DNA from: DATFVA01 sp963800255 | GTDB taxonomy: Bacteria > Bacteroidota > Ignavibacteria > Ignavibacteriales > Ignavibacteriaceae | Length of the DNA: 64,000 nt | Direction: 5' to 3' | Assembly (NCBI GenBank): GCA_963800255.1 | Contig: CAWDAK010000011.1 | Coordinates: 264,238 to 328,237 of the forward strand | Shown: in pieces, positions 37,101 through 44,821 of the stretch | Layout of the letters: every line of letters begins with the position of its first letter | Position numbering within the stretch: position 1 is the stretch's first letter | Made by a program: the position numbers and the translations under genes | The notes under the pieces: generated by a model | The model's input: only the letters and a program-made list of their open reading frames with translations | The model's database searches: none | What the model was told of the DNA's origin: nothing

Positions 37101-38778
37101 GGTAAACAGTATCACCCCAAAGAATAAGGATATTACAATTACGAAGATTTCATCAAACCCTGAATTTCCTGTAAACGGTGATGACGTTTTCATCCGGGCG
37201 ATGGTTAAAAATAAAGGTAGTTTGAATGCTGCGGGAATTAGTGTGGAGTTTTATATGGACAGCGATTCTAATAATACGGCCGACAAAATCTTATCTTCGC
37301 AATCTGATATTTTGCTTGCTTCGGGCGACTCGGTTTACATTACATCCGGCATTCCTTTTCAGAATTTATCAGGCAATATACTAACAGCCGTAAGGGTGTT
37401 TCTACCGGGCGATGAGGATACGTTAAATAATTATATGGAAAGAAATGTGGGTCCCGGCTATGCAGGCCGTGCCGTAGTGATAAATGAAATCATGTATGAT
37501 CCTGAAGATGATGAACCGGAGTGGTTTGAGATAGTAAATATTTCTCCTGAGAGTATAAACCTTAAAGACTGGTCGGCAGGTGATAAACCTGAGGCATCTT
37601 CCGGAAGTTTTATAACTGACAGGGATTTTTATCTGCAGCCGGGACATTTTGCAATTATTGCAAAGGATACTTCATTCAGCTTATATCATCCCGGCGTAGA
37701 AAATGTCTTCGGTGCAAACTTCGGTACTTTGGGTAATACGGATGATTATGTAATGCTGTACGATTTCAGAGGAGGAATAATTGACAGTGTTCATTATCAA
37801 TCCTACCAGGGTGGCAAAAATGGATATTCGCTTGAAAGAATTGCTGTTATGGATACTTCAAAAGGAACCCGGAAATGGGCGTCTTCTATTTGCAGTGATA
37901 AATGTACCCCCGGCCTGGAAAATTCAGTTTCAGCTGTTCCGGCGGGAGAAAAAAGTTCGGTGATAATAAATGAGATTATGTATGATCCGGGATTGGATAA
38001 TTGTGAGTTTGTTGAGTTCTACAATAACAGCAATGACACAATAGATATAGGGGGATGGATGTTCGAAGAATCGGGAGGGAAGGTGTTCCGGCTTTCGGAA
38101 TCGTATTTCCGTCTTCCTCCCGCGGGGTATTACCTGCTGGCAGCGGATTCAGCTGTTTTTTCTATTTATTCACCGGATGAGACGGGCAGGTTTAACCTGG
38201 CGGGGACGGGGGATCTTGGATTATCCAACGAGGGTGAACTTATTCTGCTGAGGGATGTAAGGGGGAATGTTATTGATTCGCTGGTGTATTCTTCCCGCTG
38301 GCATAACAGGAACATCAACATTACAAGGAATAAATCGCTTGAGAGAATTAATCCCGGTCTTGATGGAAATTATCCTCAGAACTGGAGTTCTTCTGTGGCC
38401 AAACCGGGCGCTACTCCCGGCAGGGAAAACAGCATTTTCACTGAAAACAAAAACAGGCAGGCAGGAATTTCTGTTTCGCCGAATCCTTTTTCTCCTGACG
38501 GTGACGGCTATGAAGATTTCTGCAAAATAAATTATTCGCTTTCACAGATTGTTTCACAAGTAAGGATAAAAGTGTTCGATAACAGGGGCCGGCTTGTCCG
38601 CACGCTTGAAAACAATTTGCCTTCTGCTTCACAGGGTTCGGTTATTTTTGATGGACTGGAAGACAGCGGAATTCCTTTAAGAATGGGTATTTATATTATC
38701 TTTCTTGAAGCTTTGAATGAGAACACGGGTGTTGTGGAAAATCTGAAAACGGTGGTTGTTTCAGCAAGAAGGCTTTGA
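34123..38778 (+). CDS. Large surface protein with lamin-tail domains, CARDB-like repeats and C-terminal sorting/FlgD-like domain
   Basis: 1551 residues. Signal peptide about 1-18 (FFFLLTCTTVCFAQ). Six lamin-tail domains are recognisable by (V/L)NEIM(Y/F)-P and EW(V/I/A)E(I/L)-N-S motifs, starting at about residues 24, 305, 580, 845, 1115 and 1280. Each of the first four is followed by a CARDB-like beta-sandwich (...GD(I/N/V)-I-I-(V/I)KN-G). The C-terminus has VSPNPFSPDGDGYEDFC and ends as an FlgD-like sorting domain. Such proteins are large adhesive or nuclease-associated surface factors; no catalytic domain is visible here. The ATG follows GGGTTCCCGGGG. Confidence 0.85.
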   Translation: MARIFFFLLTCTTVCFAQSSVKLNEIMFYPESGNNEFIELYNNSLYGIDLSGYSIKYYNSSPDFITGTGQGMILSPMSYAIILEADYDTESGIYHELIPPGTLILKIMDNYFGSTGMANTSDRPVWLLSPDEDTIDVYTYSADNLQSHSDEKIQAGADSSQSNWLNSVSINGTPGFQNSVIPSAYDIEIDSISISPMIPHEGDIIRINAEVKNTGENPADNFWIRIYNDANLDSIPHPNEEIFSQEYFSLQAGDSLSAVTQIFSAAEGFYDIIVKVDFPLDEDTLDNTGWKSFTVYPRGTQYNDIVINEIMYAPSSGEPEWVEIFNRSSEDVNLNGWKFCDLTTERIITTDDIFISSGDFVVLTRDSILLHFYDVPSPIIKFSLPSLNNTGDAAVIKDSLGFTIDSLIYLPEWGGGDQGRSLERISVDVNSTSEDNWLTCESIYNATPGQTNSVTPKENDLKIARFENSGYAVLGEPAEFKITIKNSGLTSSPAYYISLYHDINKDSAAQSSELISSTNYGTLNSGDTSVCILYAMNFDEGQNYFIAKVNASPDDDTTNNTAYAYFMGIEVSEFRSDIVVNEFMYDPESPQPEWIEILNRSSIPVNLKKHQLADSRDTTTISLEDIILLPGSFAVVAADSTIRNYFNINAPLIIKSFSALNNSGDKIILLDSLDRVIDSLEYKSDWGGENGTSLERIYADSSSTDAFNWRSSISRYGATPGYINSVSPKENDICVASITSSPSYPVFGDNVSLKIKIKNPGLLSANYSIRLYEDTDLDSLPDVSLTNLDGLVLQPGDSTILDLGYTINSLAGAHVYYAEAVLPSDMDTSNNYSLTKIYPGYAPNTIIVNEVMYSPEGGEPEWAELYNKSSDSIHLKRWSIYDVISSPSQTRIDSDFVIPPHNYIVLSKDSSVLYYHRLIPSPLAVLNLPVLNNDADGFVLKDERGQTIDSLFFNSNWGGRQGKSLERISVTASTILTSNWGTTEDVEHGTPGRVNSITPKNKDITITKISSNPEFPVNGDDVFIRAMVKNKGSLNAAGISVEFYMDSDSNNTADKILSSQSDILLASGDSVYITSGIPFQNLSGNILTAVRVFLPGDEDTLNNYMERNVGPGYAGRAVVINEIMYDPEDDEPEWFEIVNISPESINLKDWSAGDKPEASSGSFITDRDFYLQPGHFAIIAKDTSFSLYHPGVENVFGANFGTLGNTDDYVMLYDFRGGIIDSVHYQSYQGGKNGYSLERIAVMDTSKGTRKWASSICSDKCTPGLENSVSAVPAGEKSSVIINEIMYDPGLDNCEFVEFYNNSNDTIDIGGWMFEESGGKVFRLSESYFRLPPAGYYLLAADSAVFSIYSPDETGRFNLAGTGDLGLSNEGELILLRDVRGNVIDSLVYSSRWHNRNINITRNKSLERINPGLDGNYPQNWSSSVAKPGATPGRENSIFTENKNRQAGISVSPNPFSPDGDGYEDFCKINYSLSQIVSQVRIKVFDNRGRLVRTLENNLPSASQGSVIFDGLEDSGIPLRMGIYIIFLEALNENTGVVENLKTVVVSARRL

Positions 38779-38799
38779 TGTGTATGATGGCGGGGGGCT

Positions 38800-38812
38800 G
38801 GTGCGATGCACC
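38800..38812 (+). repeat. Isolated GGTGCGATGCACC hairpin repeat
   Basis: A single copy of the 13-base hairpin unit (GGTGC-GAT-GCACC), 22 bases after the stop of the lamin-tail gene. Members of this family recur at 41916, 43681 and 44589, always between genes. Confidence 0.6.
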
Positions 38813-38946
38813 ACAGGGCGAGGAAGAGGGGATGGATGGTTCGCCGGTAGGGAAAAATATTCGTACCCTGCGAAACGGTATTGTTTAGGGGTCACATAAA
38901 GGCGTACGAGGGCGCGGGGATATTCATTTTTGGTTCAAATTTAAAC

Positions 38947-38962
38947 TGGCATAACGATTGCC
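38947..38962 (+). promoter_or_regulatory. Candidate sigma-54 promoter
   Basis: TGGCATAACGATTGCC fits the -24/-12 consensus TGGCAC-N5-TTGC with exact GG-N10-GC spacing. It stands in an intergenic region, with no coding sequence on the plus strand for 400 bases but a structured segment and terminator just downstream. rpoN is present at 30961. Confidence 0.6.
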
Positions 38963-38972
38963 TTGTGTAGAG

Positions 38973-39116
38973 CAGATAAAAAAATATAAAATGATTCTGG
39001 TTACGATGAATTAAATTGATGAATTGATGAACAGGTTGAGAGATTATAATTAAATGCTAAATAACAGAATCATTGTCCACTTTTCAAGGCCGCTTAAATG
39101 AGCGGCACTTCTTTTT
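38973..39116 (+). ncRNA. Candidate sigma-54-dependent small RNA
   Basis: Starting about 12 bases after the -12 element, the segment contains AATGATTCTG (38990-38999) and its perfect complement CAGAATCATT (39065-39074) closing an AT-rich 65-base interior. A terminator follows: GCCGCT-TAAATG-AGCGGC then ACTTCTTTTT. Predicted length is about 144 nucleotides. The interior has no open frame of note. No known family is recognised. A base-pairing regulatory RNA is the likeliest role (inference). Confidence 0.6.
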
Positions 39117-39295
39117 AAACTAATCCCGGTCTCACAGGGTCAAAAAGTAGTAAGGGTTATATTGACGGTTGGCATTGGACGATTGCTTTTTTAGTCTTAT
39201 TGTTGATTGGTGGTTCCGTGATGATATGTGTATCAGATGATTTGAGTGAACGGGTTGGGATGGTATGATGGTTTTGTAGAGGGAACCATAAAAAA

Positions 39296-39329
39296 GCCGT
39301 AAAGCATTTTAGACTTTGCGGCTTTTTTT
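39296..39329 (+). terminator. Intrinsic terminator before the NTF2-like lipoprotein operon
   Basis: GCCGTAAAG and CTTTGCGGC pair (one G-U) around CATTTTAGA, followed by TTTTTTT; the other side has AAAAA, so it also works in reverse. It isolates the 39388 operon from upstream transcription. Between 39117 and 39295 no gene is seen. Confidence 0.75.
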
Positions 39330-39387
39330 ATTTGTGTTAAATTAATTCTCAAAGAATTTATATATAAATCCTGACAAGGAGAATTAA

Positions 39388-39807
39388 ATGAAATATGCAT
39401 ACCTTTTGATTTTATCGCTTTTGTTTATAAACGGCTGCAGCTCCGACGGAAACAGCGAGGAGCAGGCGGTGAAGGATGTTATTATGAAAAATACGGCCGC
39501 GGGGAACGATGAGGATGTTGCGGCTTATGTGAATACGATGGATAAGGACAATAAAAACTACGACCGCCTTGAGGACATGATGAATACTATTTTCAGCACG
39601 TACGATCTTAATTACCAGGTGAAGGATCTTAAGGTGATTGAGCTGAATGATGATGAGGCTAAGGTTCAGTTTGTGCAGGTTACTAAAAAGGTGAAGGGCC
39701 CTACTTTCAGGGATAACAGGATTGAGGGTGTTCATACTCTTCGTAAGACTGACGACGGGTGGAAGATTTACGATACGCAGATTAAGAAAATTGATTATCT
39801 GAATTAA
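39388..39807 (+). CDS. Small NTF2-like lipoprotein
   Basis: 139 residues; ATG follows AAGGAGA. A lipoprotein signal ends LLFINGC (Cys about 17). The mature part (EQAVKDVIMKNTAAGNDEDV...DDGWKIYDTQI) has the helix-sheet order of the NTF2/SnoaL-like fold seen in ketosteroid-isomerase-like accessory proteins. No catalytic residue is assigned. It is the first gene of a five-gene run; the next begins 1 base after its stop. Confidence 0.75.
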   Translation: MKYAYLLILSLLFINGCSSDGNSEEQAVKDVIMKNTAAGNDEDVAAYVNTMDKDNKNYDRLEDMMNTIFSTYDLNYQVKDLKVIELNDDEAKVQFVQVTKKVKGPTFRDNRIEGVHTLRKTDDGWKIYDTQIKKIDYLN

Positions 39808-39808
39808 G

Positions 39809-40531
39809 ATGAATAATTACAGAATTTTGTATATATATCCGCATCCGGATGATGAGTCATTTGGTCCTGCCGCGGTGATGTATGATCAGCTTCGGGACGG
39901 CCACGAGGTCTACCTCTTAACGTTAACCCGCGGGGGCGCTACGAAGCAGCGGTTCAAGCTGGGAATAGATGTAAATGAAATGGGTGCGATCCGCTTTAAG
40001 GAGATGCTTAAGGTGAAAGAAACGCTGGGACTTACGGGAATGCTGGTGCTTGACCTGCCCGACAGCGGACTGGCGGAGATGGATCCCCGTGAAATCGAAA
40101 TGATTGTAAGGGATCATATTGAAAAAATAAAACCTGACGTTGTTGTATCGTACCCTGTGCATGGTGTAAGCGGTTTTCCGGATCATCTTGTTATCCATGC
40201 AGTTGTGAAGAGAGTTTTTCTTGAACTGAAGGATTCAGGGTGCGATTATCTGAAAAGACTGGCGTTTAATACGGTTGTTGATAAGGGATTTTCACCGTGG
40301 CAGGGGGATATGTTTGTGCTTAAACAGTCGCCCCGGGTTTCAATCGACTGTGTGGTAAAGCTGGATGAAGATATGAAGCAGGCGCTGAAGGATTCACTGA
40401 GCTGCTACACAACTTACCAGAGCACTATTAAAGAATCGGGAGTGATTGAGAAGATAGGCGACGAGGTGCCTTTTGAGTTCTTTATGGAGAATTTTGATCC
40501 CCCTCTTGAAAGGTTAACCGATGAGCTTTAA
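39809..40531 (+). CDS. PIG-L family N-deacetylase
   Basis: 240 residues. The zinc motif HPDDE is in YPHPDDESFGPAAV (about residue 10) and the later ligand in GFPDHLVIHAVV. The family removes acetyl groups from GlcNAc-type substrates, for instance in bacillithiol or mycothiol synthesis or glycan remodelling. The substrate is not evident; no bacillithiol partner is nearby. It is the second gene of the operon. Confidence 0.88.
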   Translation: MNNYRILYIYPHPDDESFGPAAVMYDQLRDGHEVYLLTLTRGGATKQRFKLGIDVNEMGAIRFKEMLKVKETLGLTGMLVLDLPDSGLAEMDPREIEMIVRDHIEKIKPDVVVSYPVHGVSGFPDHLVIHAVVKRVFLELKDSGCDYLKRLAFNTVVDKGFSPWQGDMFVLKQSPRVSIDCVVKLDEDMKQALKDSLSCYTTYQSTIKESGVIEKIGDEVPFEFFMENFDPPLERLTDEL

Positions 40532-40543
40532 GGATAGCGGGAT

Positions 40544-41083
40544 ATGTGGAAGGCTATGAAAATAACGGTTGATAGCGAGATATATCTTGATGAGCCTTTG
40601 AAGAAGGATAAGGAAAATCTAATAAGGTTTCTATCGGACAGGGAGATCTACAACAACACTCTCCGCCTCCCCTTCCCCTATACTTCTAAAGATGCCGACT
40701 GGTGGATAAGGTATGTGAATGAGAATAAAAAGAAGTCAGGACTGAACCTTAATTTTGCCATAAGGTCCAAAGATAAACAGCTTATTGGCGGCATCAGCTA
40801 TCATTTGAAATATGGTCCTGCTTCTCATAAGGATGAGCTGGGTTACTGGCTTGGACGAAGTTACTGGAACCAGGGAATTATGAGTCGTGTTGTAAACAGT
40901 TTCTGCCAGTACGGTTTTGAGAGCCTTCATCTTAAAAGGATTGAGGCCACGGTTTTTAAGCATAACTTAAGTTCGTGCCGCGTGCTTGAGAAATGCGGCT
41001 TTGAGTATGAGGGTATGTTGAAAAAATATTACCTGAAGGATGGAAATTATATTGACGTCCTTCTTTACGCAAATACAAAATAA
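40544..41083 (+). CDS. GNAT-family N-acetyltransferase (RimJ/RimL type)
   Basis: 179 residues, or 175 from the second ATG at 40556. GYWLGRSYWNQGIMSRVV is the acetyl-CoA-binding region and RIEATVFKHNLSSCRVLEKC the typical second half, ending LEKCGFEYEG. Such enzymes acetylate ribosomal proteins, amino sugars or small molecules. It is the third gene of the operon, 12 bases after the PIG-L gene. Confidence 0.85.
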   Translation: MWKAMKITVDSEIYLDEPLKKDKENLIRFLSDREIYNNTLRLPFPYTSKDADWWIRYVNENKKKSGLNLNFAIRSKDKQLIGGISYHLKYGPASHKDELGYWLGRSYWNQGIMSRVVNSFCQYGFESLHLKRIEATVFKHNLSSCRVLEKCGFEYEGMLKKYYLKDGNYIDVLLYANTK

Positions 41084-41094
41084 AGGAGTATGAT

Positions 41095-41550
41095 ATGTTT
41101 TCAGGATGGCTGACGGAAATTTTTGAAACAGAGCTTAATAAATTGAAAACCGAAATAAATCTTTATAAAGACGAAAAGAACCTGTGGGTTGTAAAGGGAG
41201 ATATAAGCAACTCAGCCGGGAATTTGTGTCTGCATCTCCTGGGGAATGTTAGCCATTTCATAGGTCACCTTGTAGGCGGAACGGGGTACGAAAGGAACCG
41301 GCCGGCGGAATTTTCTAATAAGGATGTGCCGAGGGAGGAGTTAAATGACAGTATAGATGCGTTGATTGGGGTGGTTAAAAAGTCGCTCCCCAAGCTTAAC
41401 GATAGTGATATGAATAACACGTTCCCGGATAAAATAGGCGGGAAGATTAGGGAATACGGTTTTGCGCTAATACATATTACCAACCATTTTGATTACCACC
41501 TGGGACAAATAAACTATCACAGAAGAATAATTGAAGGGAGCAGCAAATGA
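41095..41550 (+). CDS. DinB-like (DUF1572-type) protein
   Basis: 151 residues; ATG follows AAAGGAG. LHLLGNVSHFIGHLVG and the C-terminal HITNHFDYHLGQI supply the histidines expected of the four-helix DinB/YfiT metal-binding fold. Family members act as thiol-S-transferases or are uncharacterised. It is the fourth gene of the operon; its stop overlaps the cupin start. Confidence 0.8.
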   Translation: MFSGWLTEIFETELNKLKTEINLYKDEKNLWVVKGDISNSAGNLCLHLLGNVSHFIGHLVGGTGYERNRPAEFSNKDVPREELNDSIDALIGVVKKSLPKLNDSDMNNTFPDKIGGKIREYGFALIHITNHFDYHLGQINYHRRIIEGSSK

Positions 41551-41906
41551 ACAAGGTTAACATTGCAGAAAAACTTTCGGCCGTAACCGAATACTGGCAG
41601 CCCAAAATAGTTGGTGAGCTTAACGGACAGCATGTAAAGATTTCTAAGCTTAAGGGTACGTTTGCATGGCATCATCATGAGAATGAGGATGAATTGTTTT
41701 TGGTTGTTAAAGGAAAGCTGAAAATTCATCTGAAAGAGAAGACGGTGATGCTGGAGGAGGGGGAATTTTTTATTGTGCCCAGGGGTGTTGAGCATAAACC
41801 GGCGGCGGATGAAGAGGTTCAGCTGGTGTTGTTTGAGCCTGCCGGGACGATAAACACGGGGAACATCCGGAATGAGATGACCGTGGAGGATCCCGAAAGA
41901 ATTTGA
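41547..41906 (+). CDS. Single-domain cupin protein
   Basis: 119 residues. FAWHHHENEDELFLVVKG and GEFFIVPRGVEHKP are the two cupin motifs, with metal-binding His/Glu present. Small cupins of this kind may be dioxygenases, isomerases or binding proteins. It overlaps the previous gene by four bases (ATGA) and ends the five-gene operon. Confidence 0.88.
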   Translation: MNKVNIAEKLSAVTEYWQPKIVGELNGQHVKISKLKGTFAWHHHENEDELFLVVKGKLKIHLKEKTVMLEEGEFFIVPRGVEHKPAADEEVQLVLFEPAGTINTGNIRNEMTVEDPERI

Positions 41907-41915
41907 GGGAAAAGG

Positions 41916-41981
41916 CGGTGCATCGCACCGATATCGTCAAACATTCCTTTGCTTGTGGGATTTCCCCGGTGCATCGCACCG
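41916..41981. repeat. Two inverted-orientation copies of the GGTGCGATGCACC hairpin
   Basis: CGGTGCATCGCACCG occurs at 41916-41930 and 41967-41981, the reverse complement of the unit seen at 43681-44030. They lie between the convergent cupin and POT transporter genes and may act as transcription stops, though no T-run follows. Confidence 0.65.
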
Positions 41982-42007
41982 TTATATTAGTAGGGCCAAA
42001 ACGAATC

Positions 42008-43510
42008 CTATTCTGTGGCGGTTTTCAGCCGTTTGAGAAATATAACTACAAGTCCTGCCGCGACTAATGACGTAACCACCAGCAGCAGGAAGAACTGCCA
42101 GAGCTCCCAGTTCTGATAGAACCGGCCGACAAATCCCGATAAATAATTACCTACCGCGGTAGCGCCAAACCACCCTCCCATCAGCAGTCCTTTCATTTTA
42201 GGAGGAGCTACCTTCGAAACGAAAGATAAACCCATTGGACTTAAGTGAAGCTCCGCCAGAGTAAGCGTAAAATACGTTCCTATAAGCCAGAACGGTGAAA
42301 CTGTTTCAGGAGAAGCAGCGCCATTGAGAGAGTATACCGGCGGAAGTCCTGTTGAGGCGACAACCATAACCATATAAGCCACTGCTGTTATCAGCATACC
42401 TATACCGATCTTGGCGGGCGAAGAAGGTTCCTTTCCTTTTCTGTTAAGCCAGGCAAAGTAGCCCACGATAACCGGGGTAAGGAGAACAATAAACATCGGG
42501 TTAAACGACTGGAACTGTTCAGGGGCAATGGAATTGATATCAGAGAGGTTGTTGAGTTTATAGATTATTACCAGCAATCCTATGAGTACAAAGAAACTGC
42601 CTATGCCTTTAGTTTTGCCGGAAGTTTTCCTGTTCAGTGCGACAGCCGCACCCAGTATTACGGCAAGCACGGCGTGAAGTCCGATAACATCAAAAAAGAT
42701 ATAAGTAAATTTATGCACGGCGCTGAAGGTATAATCCCTTGCAAATAATGAGAGGGCTGCTCCGTTCTGATGAAAAGCCATCCAGAAGAAAATTACGATA
42801 GCAAAGATAGTGAGGAGAGCAACGACCCTGTCTTTTTCCTGTTTTTTAGTGAGGGTAACATCTTTTTCTGAATTCGGCGCCGTTTTAGAACGATAGTCGG
42901 CATCAGCGTAGTATTTTCTGAAGAGGGTGAAAACAAGCAGAGAAACAATCATACCGACAGACGCCACGGCGAAAACCGCATTATAACCGTGCGCCAGGGT
43001 AGTTCCGAAATTCTCCATAAAGAATTGTCTTACTCCCGTAGCCGCAAACGGAGCATAGAAGGCACCGATATTTATTCCCATATAGAAAATGTTATAGCCG
43101 GCATCTTTTAACGATCCGGAGGAATGAGCGTAGAGGTTACCGACGAGGACAGAGATGTTCGCTTTAAACATTCCGTTGCCTATACACACAACAGCCAGGG
43201 CGGTATAGAGCAGGTAGGGTGTTTGGGTGGGAACAGCCATTAGTCCGTACCCGATACACATTATTATTGCCCCGATAATTATGGTTTTTCCATAGCCCAG
43301 GACGTTATCGGCAATCCAGCCCCCGAGAATAGGGGTGAAATACACGAAAGCGATAAAGATTCCGTAAACATTTGTAACAGTGGCGGCATCCCAGCCGAAA
43401 TTTTCGCTTAAATAATAAACGAAAATTGCGAGCATAGTATAAAAGCCGAAGCGTTCCCACATTTCTGTAAAAAAGAGAACGTATAGTCCTCTCGGATGTC
43501 CTTTGAACAT
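42008..43510 (-). CDS. Proton-dependent oligopeptide transporter (POT/PTR family)
   Basis: 500 residues with 12 or more membrane spans. FGFYTMLAIFVYYLSENFGW at the N-terminus, FVYFTPILGGWIADN and GNGMFKANISVLVGNLY are the POT signatures. It imports di- and tripeptides with protons across the inner membrane. Monocistronic, no nearby peptidase operon. Confidence 0.93.
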   Translation of the reverse strand: MFKGHPRGLYVLFFTEMWERFGFYTMLAIFVYYLSENFGWDAATVTNVYGIFIAFVYFTPILGGWIADNVLGYGKTIIIGAIIMCIGYGLMAVPTQTPYLLYTALAVVCIGNGMFKANISVLVGNLYAHSSGSLKDAGYNIFYMGINIGAFYAPFAATGVRQFFMENFGTTLAHGYNAVFAVASVGMIVSLLVFTLFRKYYADADYRSKTAPNSEKDVTLTKKQEKDRVVALLTIFAIVIFFWMAFHQNGAALSLFARDYTFSAVHKFTYIFFDVIGLHAVLAVILGAAVALNRKTSGKTKGIGSFFVLIGLLVIIYKLNNLSDINSIAPEQFQSFNPMFIVLLTPVIVGYFAWLNRKGKEPSSPAKIGIGMLITAVAYMVMVVASTGLPPVYSLNGAASPETVSPFWLIGTYFTLTLAELHLSPMGLSFVSKVAPPKMKGLLMGGWFGATAVGNYLSGFVGRFYQNWELWQFFLLLVVTSLVAAGLVVIFLKRLKTATE

Positions 43511-43680
43511 CTGACCTCCCGTTGTGTTTTAGGGTATGATTAAGATATGAAATTTCTCCTCTAAGAGCATTAAAAATCTGCTATTCGAATTATACAAAAA
43601 GAACCTTGTTAGTAACAAGTTTTTTTTGAAAAAAGATGATGAAACAAGTTCGGCATGGCAGGAGGGATGGGATGGAGAAT

Positions 43681-44030
43681 ATGGGGTGGTGGGGTAGATA
43701 CGGTTATCTATCAACGTTTCGGTGCGATGCACCGGGTAAACGCAGTAATGCACAAGAGGCAGAGGTTGGTGTGATTTTGTGGGGTGGTGGGGGATACGGT
43801 TATCTATCAACGTTTCGGTGCGATGCACCGGGTAAACGCAGTAATGCAGAAGAGGCAGAGGTTGGTGTGATTTTGTGGTGTGGTGGGGTGGATACGGTTA
43901 TCTATCAACGTTTCGGTGCGATGCACCGGGTAAACGCAGTAATGCAGAAGAGGCAGAGGTTGGTGTGATTTTGTGGGGTGGGGTGGATACGGTTATCTAT
44001 CAACGTTTCGGTGCGATGCACCGCGGAAAT
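43681..44030. repeat. Four tandem copies of a 95-98 bp repeat containing GGTGCGATGCACC
   Basis: The shared part CGGTTATCTATCAACGTTTC, then GGTGCGATGCACCG, starts at 43701, 43797, 43895 and 43990. Between copies is GGTAAACGCAGTAATGCAGA, then AGAGGCAGAGGTTGGTGTG. The motif ATCTATCAACGTTTCGGTGC is clearly related to the 52-bp repeat at 27552. Short frames through it are by-products. The gap 43511-44165 holds nothing else. Confidence 0.85.
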
Positions 44031-44165
44031 GCGACACACGGGAGACAAAAAAGAGAGGGTGGAATCACAATCACAATTCAGAACATTAGCTAATTTTCGG
44101 GTAAAATTGGTTGACTATAGAATATTCTTTTGTTACGTTTTATTACCATTAAATAAGAGAGGGAG

Positions 44166-44588
44166 ATGATGAAAGCAATTTATAAGTCATATTTCTCTGC
44201 CGCATTCTTTTTGTTTTGTTCCTTTCTGATCCTTTACGGCTGCAGCAGCAATGACTATGAAACGAAGCAGCTTGATAAAGGGGAGCTTTACTACAGCAAA
44301 GATATTCCGGGTGATAAAGTTGAAAGTCTCGCTAAATATATAAACCAGTGTGCAATTTTTAATGATGAGGTTCATAAGGCACGGGTTACAAAAACCGACA
44401 GTACATATGAAATCAGCCTTAGTGTTCCTGCTGAGATGATCAACAGCGATCAGTACCAGAGTTATGCGGAGATACTTGCTATGCAGCTATCCGATGATGT
44501 TTTTGATCATTCAAAAGTTCAGATTCATCTTGCTGACAGCAGTTTTAACACAAAGGTTACCAAATCTTCACTAAGGAATACGGAATAA
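44166..44588 (+). CDS. Small lipoprotein of unknown function
   Basis: 140 residues; ATG ATG after AGGGAG. The lipoprotein signal ends LILYGC (Cys about 26). The remainder is charged, with no recognised domain. It is flanked on both sides by GGTGCGATGCACC repeats, and its transcript would run into them. Confidence 0.65.
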   Translation: MMKAIYKSYFSAAFFLFCSFLILYGCSSNDYETKQLDKGELYYSKDIPGDKVESLAKYINQCAIFNDEVHKARVTKTDSTYEISLSVPAEMINSDQYQSYAEILAMQLSDDVFDHSKVQIHLADSSFNTKVTKSSLRNTE

Positions 44589-44821
44589 GATGCACCGGGG
44601 AAGGTTAGTTGGATGCTGAAACAAGTTCAGCATGACAAAGCCGGATTGGTGCGATGCACCGGGAATACGATGAACCCGGGAGATGCGGTAATACGGCATA
44701 GGGGGTGGTGGTTTGGTTACGGTTATCTACTCACGTTCCGGTGCGATGCACCGGGGAATGCGATGCACCGGGGAAAGTTAGTTTGGATGCTGAAACAAGT
44801 TCAGCATGACAAAGCCGGATT
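44589..44821. repeat. Dispersed repeats: GGTGCGATGCACC hairpins and a duplicated 39-bp block
   Basis: GGTGCGATGCACC occurs at 44648 and 44740, with partial copies at 44590 and 44760. A block TTGGATGCTGAAACAAGTTC, then AGCATGACAAAGCCGGATT, occurs twice (about 44609 and 44783) and holds the hairpin ATGCTGAA-ACAAG-TTCAGCAT. The latter is a common bacterial intergenic repeat that translates as LKQVQHDKAG. Confidence 0.75.

Noticed and set aside
39168..39190. Second sigma-54 promoter (TTGGCATTGGACGATTGCTT)
   Set aside because: The spacing between GG and GC is 12, not 10, so it should not function as a -24/-12 element, although a terminator follows at 39296.
43636..44169. Short open frames across the 96-bp repeats
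   Set aside because: Repetitive translation of intergenic repeats without a ribosome site or domain.
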